Positions 1 through 5,253 of a stretch of DNA of 10,423 nucleotides are shown piece by piece (within the stretch, counting starts at the first letter, position 1; every line of letters begins with the position of its first letter). Below the pieces are notes generated by a model. That model worked only from the letters and a program-made list of their open reading frames with translations, was not told the DNA's origin and did not search any database. Both the position numbers and the translations under genes were made by a program. Source of the DNA: an uncultured Kangiella sp. (GTDB lineage Bacteria > Pseudomonadota > Gammaproteobacteria > Enterobacterales > DSM-103792); NCBI GenBank assembly GCA_946480585.1, contig CAMLKQ010000058.1, positions 1-10,423 of the forward strand, read 5' to 3'.

Positions 1-1085
1 CGGTTGAAGTTGATCGCCGGCCAGATGCGCCGTTCGGCGATCTTGCGGTCGAGGTGCAACTCCATGTTGCCGGTGCCTTTGAATTCTTCGTAAATGACTT
101 CGTCCATCTTCGAGCCGGTGTCGACCAGCGCGGTGGCGATGATGGTCAGGCTGCCGCCTTCTTCGATGTTGCGGGCGGCACCGAAGAAGCGCTTTGGCTT
201 TTGCAGCGCGTTGGCGTCGACACCACCGGTCAGCACTTTGCCGGACGATGGAATGACGGTGTTGTAGGCGCGGGCCAGACGGGTAATCGAGTCGAGCAGA
301 ATGACCACGTCTTTCTTGTGTTCGGCCAGGCGCTTGGCTTTTTCGATCACCATTTCGGCGACCTGAACGTGGCGGGTGGCCGGTTCGTCGAAGGTCGAGG
401 CAACCACTTCACCGCGCACGCTGCGCTGCATTTCGGTGACTTCTTCGGGACGTTCGTCGATCAGCAGTACGATCAAGGTTACGTCCGGGTGGTTGGCGGT
501 GATGGCATGGGCGATGTTCTGCAGCATCATCGTTTTGCCGGCTTTTGGCGGTGCGACGATGAGGCCGCGCTGGCCTTTGCCGATCGGCGCGCACAGATCG
601 ATGACGCGGGCGGTCATGTCTTCGGTGGAGCCGTTACCGCGCTCGAGGCGCAGACGCGAATTCGGGTGCAGCGGGGTCAGGTTTTCGAACAGGATTTTGT
701 TCTTGGCGTTTTCCGGCTTGTCGAAGTTGATGTGATCAACCTTGAGCAGCGCGAAATAGCGTTCGCCTTCTTTCGGCGGCCTGATCTGGCCGGCAATGGT
801 GTCGCCGGTGTGCAAATTGAACCGACGGATCTGACTGGGTGAAACGTAGATGTCATCCGGACCGGCGAGGTAGGAGCCATCGCTCGAGCGCAGGAAACCA
901 AAGCCGTCGGGCAGGATCTCCAGCACGCCATCGCCGTAGATCGCCTCGCCGTTCTTGGCGTGGTTCTTCAGGATGGCGAAGATGATGTCTTGTTTGCGCT
1001 GGCGGGCGGTACCTTCGAGGTTGAAGGTCATCGCGATATCGGAGAGTTCCTGAGCGGATTTTTTCTTCAGTTCAGTCAGATTCAT
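1..1085 (-). CDS. rho: Transcription termination factor Rho (3' end cut by window)
   Basis: Rho is the hexameric RNA-dependent ATPase and translocase that ends transcription at C-rich, ribosome-free RNA. Reading the minus strand from the ATG at 1085 gives a protein starting [19 protein letters not shown] and continuing colinear with E. coli Rho, with no indel noticed. About 361 residues are visible; the family is about 419, so roughly the last 58 lie beyond base 1. Visible parts are the N-terminal helical domain ([13 protein letters not shown], about 28-40), the RNA-binding cold-shock-like domain with [16 protein letters not shown] (about 51-66), Walker A APPKAGKT with the lysine at residue 184, the [13 protein letters not shown] stretch, Walker B near [18 protein letters not shown], and the Q-loop and secondary RNA-site region with [11 protein letters not shown]. 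No Shine-Dalgarno sequence precedes the ATG. It lies downstream of trxA on the same strand, as in many Gammaproteobacteria. Identification is secure. Confidence 0.98.
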   Translation of the reverse strand, partial: MNLTELKKKSAQELSDIAMTFNLEGTARQRKQDIIFAILKNHAKNGEAIYGDGVLEILPDGFGFLRSSDGSYLAGPDDIYVSPSQIRRFNLHTGDTIAGQIRPPKEGERYFALLKVDHINFDKPENAKNKILFENLTPLHPNSRLRLERGNGSTEDMTARVIDLCAPIGKGQRGLIVAPPKAGKTMMLQNIAHAITANHPDVTLIVLLIDERPEEVTEMQRSVRGEVVASTFDEPATRHVQVAEMVIEKAKRLAEHKKDVVILLDSITRLARAYNTVIPSSGKVLTGGVDANALQKPKRFFGAARNIEEGGSLTIIATALVDTGSKMDEVIYEEFKGTGNMELHLDRKIAERRIWPAINFN

Positions 1086-1236
1086 GGGCGGGGCTGTGTT
1101 CACAGATCGGGGGCGACGGGCTGATCACGGAAGCGCAGGTGCAAAAACAGATGGGCTACCGGCAGCGAGGCCGAGACGGTTTCAGTTCTGGGAGATGGTT
1201 ATCGTAAAAGGCAGTGGCGGAGGACCACTGGTGCTC
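1086..1236 (-). promoter_or_regulatory. C-rich rho leader without Shine-Dalgarno
   Basis: This is the presumed 5' leader of rho. Counted over 1086-1230 on the minus strand, C is 59 of 145 bases and G is 30, a 2:1 excess, and the last bases before the ATG (ACAGCCCCGCCC) contain no purine-rich ribosome binding site. C-rich, G-poor, poorly structured RNA is what Rho itself loads on, and E. coli rho is known to be attenuated in its own leader, so autoregulation here is a reasonable inference. I found no convincing leader-peptide ORF starting with ATG. A weak hairpin (1212-1230) lies at the start. Confidence 0.45.
1212..1230 (-). other. Small hairpin followed by a short T-run in rho leader
   Basis: On the minus strand CAGTGG (1230-1225) pairs with CCACTG (1217-1212) around a 7-base loop and is followed two bases later by TTTT. 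The 6-bp stem and short T-run make it at best a weak intrinsic terminator or attenuator. It begins about where transcription from the candidate rho promoter would start, so it could instead protect the 5' end. Confidence 0.3.
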
Positions 1237-1265
1237 AAAATAGCATCGAACGATGGGCACGTCCA
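1237..1265 (-). promoter_or_regulatory. Candidate sigma-70 promoter for rho
   Basis: On the minus strand a TGGACG -35 (1265-1260, 4 of 6 consensus) lies 17 bases from a TATTTT -10 (1242-1237, 4 of 6), and the -10 is preceded by TGC, giving an extended -10 (TGnTATTTT). Start of transcription would be near 1230, leaving a leader of about 145 bases before rho. The -35 touches the base of the trxA-rho hairpin. E. coli also has a rho promoter between trxA and rho. Confidence 0.4.
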
Positions 1266-1297
1266 GCCGGGCGCCACGGAATTCGTGGCCCCGGCTG
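1264..1297 (-). other. Strong trxA-rho intercistronic hairpin lacking a T-run
   Basis: Seven bases after the trxA stop codon on the minus strand, CAGCCGGG+GCCACG (1297-1284) pairs with CGTGGC+CCCGGCTG (1278-1273 and 1271-1264) with one bulged base at 1272 and a 5-base loop (1283-1279). This is a 14-bp GC-rich stem. It is not followed by a run of T (the next bases are GACGTGCCCATCG), so it does not look like an ordinary intrinsic terminator. A 3'-end stabiliser or processing stop that protects trxA mRNA is more likely. Confidence 0.55.
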
Positions 1298-1304
1298 TCG
1301 TCAA

Positions 1305-1631
1305 TTACAGGTTGCTGTCGAGGAAAGCGGTCAGCTGCGACTTGGACAGCGCACCGACTTTGGTGGCGTGAACCTGGCCGTTCTTGAACAGCATCAGGGT
1401 CGGGATGCCACGGATGCCGTACTTCGGCGGTGTCGCGGCATTCTCGTCGATGTTAAGCTTGGCGACCTTGAGCCGGCCGGCATAATCGGTCGAGATTTCG
1501 TCGAGAATCGGCGCAATCATGCGGCAAGGGCCACACCATTCGGCCCAATAATCGACCAGTACCGGCGTCTCCGACTTGAGCACTTCGGCCTCGAAGCTGG
1601 CGTCGCTCAAATAGACAATGTTTTGGCTCAT
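1305..1631 (-). CDS. trxA: Thioredoxin 1
   Basis: Cytoplasmic thiol-disulfide reductant that, kept reduced by thioredoxin reductase and NADPH, reduces ribonucleotide reductase, methionine sulfoxide reductases and other targets. The 108-residue product is the usual thioredoxin length. The WCGPC redox site has Trp32, Cys33 and Cys36, the buried acid lies in VLVDYWA (Asp27), and the cis-proline is in GIPT (Pro77); [10 protein letters not shown] closes the fold. An AGGAGAG ribosome binding site (1640-1646) lies 8 bases before the ATG. It is divergent from rhlB and followed by rho on the same strand, the standard gammaproteobacterial arrangement, and its stop codon is followed by a strong hairpin. 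No leader peptide or membrane segment is present, which separates it from periplasmic thioredoxin-fold proteins. Identification is secure. Confidence 0.98.
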   Translation of the reverse strand: MSQNIVYLSDASFEAEVLKSETPVLVDYWAEWCGPCRMIAPILDEISTDYAGRLKVAKLNIDENAATPPKYGIRGIPTLMLFKNGQVHATKVGALSKSQLTAFLDSNL

Positions 1632-1692
1632 GGAAAAAACTCTCCTGGGTAACCGGATCGATACTACCGGCAGGGGCGGCGGATCATCCGTC

Positions 1693-1722
1693 TAAACTGT
1701 ATTTCACTGCAACTGATACAAC
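1693..1722 (+). promoter_or_regulatory. Candidate extended -10 promoter for rhlB
   Basis: TGATACAAC (1714-1722) reads as an extended -10 (TGn then TACAAC, 4 of 6). A weak TAAACT (1693-1698, 3 of 6) sits 18 bases upstream as -35. The start would be near 1729, ahead of both possible rhlB start codons. The divergent trxA promoter must lie in the same 1632-1744 stretch, but I could not pick a convincing minus-strand -35/-10 pair for it. Confidence 0.3.
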
Positions 1723-1768
1723 ACCGGCGGCGGCGCCCGAAAGCATGCCCGACCGTCATATGGATAGC

Positions 1769-3052
1769 ATGAGCACACATCTTACCGATATTCGTTTTGC
1801 CTCGCTTGGCCTGCACCCGGCCCTGCTGAAAGCCCTCGACAAAATGGGCTATGACCGTTGTACCCCCATCCAGGCAGCGACCCTGCCCAAGCTGTTGGCC
1901 GGCAAGGACATCGCTGGCCAGGCCCAGACCGGCACCGGCAAGACCGCGGCCTTTCTGCTGGCCGCTTTCAATGATTTGCTGACCTTGCCGGCCATTCAGG
2001 GCCGCCGGGCCAACGAGCCGCGCGTGCTGATCATGGCGCCGACCCGGGAGCTGGCCGTCCAGATCTATAACGATGGTCTCAAATTGGCCTCGGAAACCGA
2101 TCTGCGCCTGGTCGTCGTCTACGGTGGCGCCGGCTACGAAGAGCAGCGCAAGGCCATCGAAGGCGGTGTTGACGTGCTGATCGGCACCACCGGCCGGCTG
2201 ATCGACTACTACAAGCAGGGCGTCTACGGGCTGGAAGCCATCGACGTGGTCATCCTCGACGAAGCCGATCGCATGTTCGATCTCGGCTTCATCGCCGACA
2301 TCCGCTACCTGCTGCGCAAGATGCCGCCGCCGCATGACCGGCTCAACATGCTGTTCTCGGCAACGCTGTCGCAGCGGGTGCTGGAGCTCGGCTACGAGCA
2401 CATGAACGATGCCGAGCATATCCAGGTCGAGGCTGAACAGGTCACTGCTGATCGGGTGCGGCAGGTGCTCTACTACCCGTCCAATGACGAACGCATTCCG
2501 TTGCTGCTCGGCTTGTTCGACACCATCAAGCCAGAACGCGCCATCGTTTTTGCCAACACCCGCCGGGCCAGTGAAGAAGTGTGGGCCTATCTGGCCGCCT
2601 TCGGTCTCAATGCCGGCTTGCTGACTGGCGATGTGCCACAGAAGAAGCGGCTGGCGCTGTTGGAAGAACTGAAAAACGGCACGCTGGAAGTGCTGGTCTG
2701 CACCGATGTCGCGGCGCGCGGTCTGCACATCGTCGGTATCAGCCATGTGTTCAATTACGATCTGCCCGACGACCCGGAAGATTACGTGCACCGCATCGGC
2801 CGGACCGCCCGTGCCGGCGCCGAAGGCGATGCCATCAGCTTTGCCAGTGAAGAAACGGCGATCAATCTGCCGGGCATCGAGAACTACATCGGCTTCAAGA
2901 TTCCGACCCAGAACATCGATCCGGAACTGCTGCGCGAACCGGTTTCGCCGCGCGACATGATCCGTCTGTCGCCGGCCGTGCGTGAGCACAAGCCGAATCG
3001 TCGCGGTGGTGCCCGCAGCCGCCCGGGTGGCGGTCGCCACGGTCGTCGCTGA
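1769..3052 (+). CDS. rhlB: ATP-dependent RNA helicase RhlB (DEAD-box)
   Basis: Cytoplasmic DEAD-box RNA helicase; in E. coli it unwinds structured RNA for RNase E and PNPase in the RNA degradosome. I chose the ATG at 1769 (427 residues) because MSTHLTDIRFASLGLHP aligns with the E. coli start MSKTHLTEQKFSDFALHP; an in-frame ATG at 1745 would add eight residues. Neither has a clear Shine-Dalgarno. All helicase motifs are visible: Q motif CTPIQ (about 31-35), Walker A AQTGTGKT (52-59), PTRELA (91-96), DEAD (164-167), SAT (197-199), VFNYDLP, ARGLHI and HRIGRTARAG near 340-349. GTTGRL replaces the usual TPGR, as in E. coli RhlB. The arginine/glycine-rich tail (RRGGARSRPGGGRHGRR) fits RNA binding. 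Ppx follows after 15 bases, so the two are probably co-transcribed. RhlB is favoured over RhlE or other DEAD proteins by sequence and by the neighbouring trxA and rho. Confidence 0.95.
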   Translation: MSTHLTDIRFASLGLHPALLKALDKMGYDRCTPIQAATLPKLLAGKDIAGQAQTGTGKTAAFLLAAFNDLLTLPAIQGRRANEPRVLIMAPTRELAVQIYNDGLKLASETDLRLVVVYGGAGYEEQRKAIEGGVDVLIGTTGRLIDYYKQGVYGLEAIDVVILDEADRMFDLGFIADIRYLLRKMPPPHDRLNMLFSATLSQRVLELGYEHMNDAEHIQVEAEQVTADRVRQVLYYPSNDERIPLLLGLFDTIKPERAIVFANTRRASEEVWAYLAAFGLNAGLLTGDVPQKKRLALLEELKNGTLEVLVCTDVAARGLHIVGISHVFNYDLPDDPEDYVHRIGRTARAGAEGDAISFASEETAINLPGIENYIGFKIPTQNIDPELLREPVSPRDMIRLSPAVREHKPNRRGGARSRPGGGRHGRR

Positions 3053-3067
3053 GCATCGTCCGCCGCG

Positions 3068-4579
3068 ATGCCGCGCTCCAGCCTGAAAGACAATCCGCCG
3101 CAACACGAGATCGTTGCGGCGGTTGATCTCGGTTCCAACAGTTTTCACATGAGCGTGGCCCGCGTCGTCGACGGTGGCCTGCAGACGCTCGGCCGGATCA
3201 AGGAACGGGTGCAGCTCGCCGCGGGTCTGTACGATGACAAGCGACTATCGGAAGAAGCCATTCAACGCGGCGTCGAATGCCTGAAAGTGTTCGGCCAGCG
3301 CCTGAAAGGCATGCACCCTGACGCGGTGCGTGTGGTCGGCACCAATACCTTGCGACTGGCCAAGAATGCCGACGAATTTTTGCAGCGCGCCGAAGACGTG
3401 CTCGGTTTTCCAATTGAAGTCATCGCCGGCAAGGAAGAAGCCCGGTTGATCTACGCCGGCATTGCCCACACCCGGGCCGAGAAAGATCGCCGTCTGGTGA
3501 TCGACATCGGCGGCGGCTCCACCGAAATCATCATTGGCACCGGCTTCAGTCCACAGCTGCTCGATTCGCTGCAGATGGGCTGCGTCTCGTTCGAGCGCCA
3601 GTTCTTCGCCGGCGGTGAGATCAGCAAGGCCCGGTTCAAGGCGGCGCAAATGCAGTGCTACCTTGAACTGCAGACCATCGAGCAGCGCTACCGCAAGCTC
3701 GGCTGGCAGATCGCTATCGGCAGCTCCGGCACCATCATCAGCATTGCCGACATCCTGCGCGCCCGTTATGACGACGGCGCCATCACTTTGTCACGGTTGA
3801 CCGCGCTGCGCGATGAAATCATCGAACTCGGTAACGCCGACAAGCTGAAATTGCCGACGCTCAATGATGACCGACGAGCCATTTTTGCTCCGGGTCTGGC
3901 AATTCTGTTGTCATGCTTCGAAATTTTCGGCATTGCCGAAATGCAGGCGACCGAAGCGGCGTTACGTGAAGGTCTGCTGTACGAACTGGTCGGCCGCTTC
4001 AGCCATCTCGATGTGCGCGAGCGCAGCATCTATGGTCTGGTGCACCGGCATCAGATCGATCTGGAACAAGCCGAACGGGTTCGTGACACCGCGCTGATGC
4101 TGTACAAGCAAGTTGCCCATGAATGGAATCTCGACGAACCGGAGTTGCAGGCCATTCTTGGCTGGGCGGCAATGGTGCACGAGATCGGTTTGGTCATCAG
4201 CTTTGGCCAGATGCACAAGCATGGCGCCTACATGCTGACCCACAGTGACATTGACGGTTTTTCCCAGCAGGAAAAACAATTGCTGGCGCTGTTGGTGCGG
4301 GGTCATCGGCGCAAGTATCCGGAAGACGAGTTTGCCACCGTGCCCAAATACTGGCGGGTGAAAGCCAAGCGGCTGATGCGACTCATTCGTCTGGCGGCAC
4401 TGCTGCATCACCGGCGTTCGGATGAACCGTTGCCCAAACTAAAACTGGAGGTCGAGCGCGAATTGCTGCGCCTGCAGTTCCCGCGTGGCTGGCTGGAAAC
4501 GCATACGCTGATGCGCGCCGATCTGGAGCAGGAGCGGCTGTACAGCAATGCTGCCAAGTTGCCGTTCGAGTTCGACTGA
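3068..4579 (+). CDS. ppx: Exopolyphosphatase (Ppx/GppA family, Ppx-like)
   Basis: Enzymes of this family processively remove terminal phosphate from polyphosphate, or hydrolyse pppGpp to ppGpp. The 503-residue product has the actin-like domain with AAVDLGSNSFHM (about 17-28), GKEEAR (121-126, Glu124 aligning with catalytic Glu121 of E. coli Ppx), the phosphate loop DIGGGSTE (146-153) and GSSGTI (218-223). It also has the C-terminal HD-like half with AMVHEIGL (368-375) and HKHGAYML (383-390). The length and the N-terminal stretch, including ARVVDG, and GCVSF resemble E. coli Ppx (513 aa) more than GppA, although GppA is what neighbours rhlB in E. coli. Pseudomonas aeruginosa also keeps ppx beside trxA-rho. 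No ppk is in the window. The ATG lies 15 bases after rhlB with no Shine-Dalgarno, suggesting coupling to rhlB translation. The family is certain; the choice of Ppx over GppA is about 80 percent. Confidence 0.93.
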   Translation: MPRSSLKDNPPQHEIVAAVDLGSNSFHMSVARVVDGGLQTLGRIKERVQLAAGLYDDKRLSEEAIQRGVECLKVFGQRLKGMHPDAVRVVGTNTLRLAKNADEFLQRAEDVLGFPIEVIAGKEEARLIYAGIAHTRAEKDRRLVIDIGGGSTEIIIGTGFSPQLLDSLQMGCVSFERQFFAGGEISKARFKAAQMQCYLELQTIEQRYRKLGWQIAIGSSGTIISIADILRARYDDGAITLSRLTALRDEIIELGNADKLKLPTLNDDRRAIFAPGLAILLSCFEIFGIAEMQATEAALREGLLYELVGRFSHLDVRERSIYGLVHRHQIDLEQAERVRDTALMLYKQVAHEWNLDEPELQAILGWAAMVHEIGLVISFGQMHKHGAYMLTHSDIDGFSQQEKQLLALLVRGHRRKYPEDEFATVPKYWRVKAKRLMRLIRLAALLHHRRSDEPLPKLKLEVERELLRLQFPRGWLETHTLMRADLEQERLYSNAAKLPFEFD

Positions 4580-4605
4580 ACCTTTCGTCCGCTTTTGTTT
4601 CAGAA

Positions 4606-4639
4606 AAAAAGAAACCGCGTCATGACGCGGTTTCTTTTT
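4606..4639. terminator. Bidirectional intrinsic terminator between ppx and the convergent gene
   Basis: A perfect 34-base palindrome centred between 4622 and 4623. Its core GAAACCGCGTCA pairs with TGACGCGGTTTC, flanked by an A-run on the left (seven A at 4604-4610) and a T-run on the right (4635-4639). RNA from either strand therefore forms a GC-rich hairpin followed by U's. It sits 26 bases after the ppx stop and 26 bases beyond the stop of the convergent minus-strand gene, exactly where a shared terminator is expected. Confidence 0.9.
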
Positions 4640-4665
4640 GCGGCGTGGGGCCTGTCGTTTCCGCA

Positions 4666-5190
4666 TCAGTCCTTGATGCTGGCGACCTTGCCGTCCTGGA
4701 ACTGGACCAGAATGGTGTTCCACTTGGTTTGCCAGAATTTCCAGGTATCGCTTTCGGTATTCAGCGTGCCGACACCCGGCGGATAACCACGGGCAATCAG
4801 CACCTCGGCCTTGGTCATGCCCGGTTTGACTTCGCCCATTTTGATCGCGTCTTTGCCGAGCTTGCTGAACTTGCCCAGATCGACCGGCTTGTCGCCCAGC
4901 AGGCGCGACTTGATGGTTGCCATCTCCTGCTTCGAGTGTTTCTCGACATTGACCACGGTGAACTCGACGTTGCCTTCGAGCAGCACCAGCTCCAGCTCGT
5001 CACCGTCTTCATCAACCAGCTTCACCTTGCTGTTAACCGGAATCAGCACATCCACGGCGTAATTGGTGGTGACGCTTTTGCCTTTGAACAGCCAGATGTT
5101 GTGCTGGGTGTAGAACACTTGTTCGTTGGCGAACAAGCTGCTGCTGACGAAGGCCAGCACGGCCACGCCAAGGGTTTGCCACAGTTTCAT
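4666..5190 (-). CDS. Uncharacterised secreted protein with BamE/SmpA-like C-terminus
   Basis: I do not recognise a named gene. The 174-residue product begins with a signal peptide: MKLW, a hydrophobic run, then SSLFA with likely cleavage after Ala21. There is no lipobox cysteine, so it is probably a soluble periplasmic protein. Residues 22-100 form a polar, beta-rich domain (VFYTQHNIWLFKGKSV, KVKLVDEDGDELELVLLEG). The C-terminal part has VKPGMTKAEVLIARGYPP (121-138) then WKFWQTKWNTILVQFQDGKV (150-169). A GMT..EV..  .GYP helix followed by W..  and VxFxxGKV strands resembles the BamE/SmpA/OmlA fold; this is my reading of the pattern, not a database result. An AAGGAAG ribosome site (5199-5205) lies 8 bases before the ATG. 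It is 63 bases downstream of mprF on the same strand and ends at the shared terminator, so it is likely the last gene of that unit. A link to lipid or outer-membrane upkeep is inference. Confidence 0.85.
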   Translation of the reverse strand: MKLWQTLGVAVLAFVSSSLFANEQVFYTQHNIWLFKGKSVTTNYAVDVLIPVNSKVKLVDEDGDELELVLLEGNVEFTVVNVEKHSKQEMATIKSRLLGDKPVDLGKFSKLGKDAIKMGEVKPGMTKAEVLIARGYPPGVGTLNTESDTWKFWQTKWNTILVQFQDGKVASIKD

Positions 5191-5253
5191 GAGATACGCT
5201 TCCTTGTTCTGAGTCAGTAAAACGGTGCCAGCGACAGGCCTTCCGCCCGGCCA

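Noticed and set aside
54..842. 262-codon plus-strand frame opposite rho
   Set aside because: Antisense to the strongly conserved rho gene; no domain signal.
1086..1236. A rhoL-like leader peptide in the rho leader
   Set aside because: No ATG frame is present and the GTG frames found do not end sensibly before rho or carry a ribosome site.
1664..3148. 494-codon open frame on the minus strand
   Set aside because: It is antisense to rhlB and the start of ppx; composition is that of a shadow frame, and rhlB on the other strand carries all helicase motifs.
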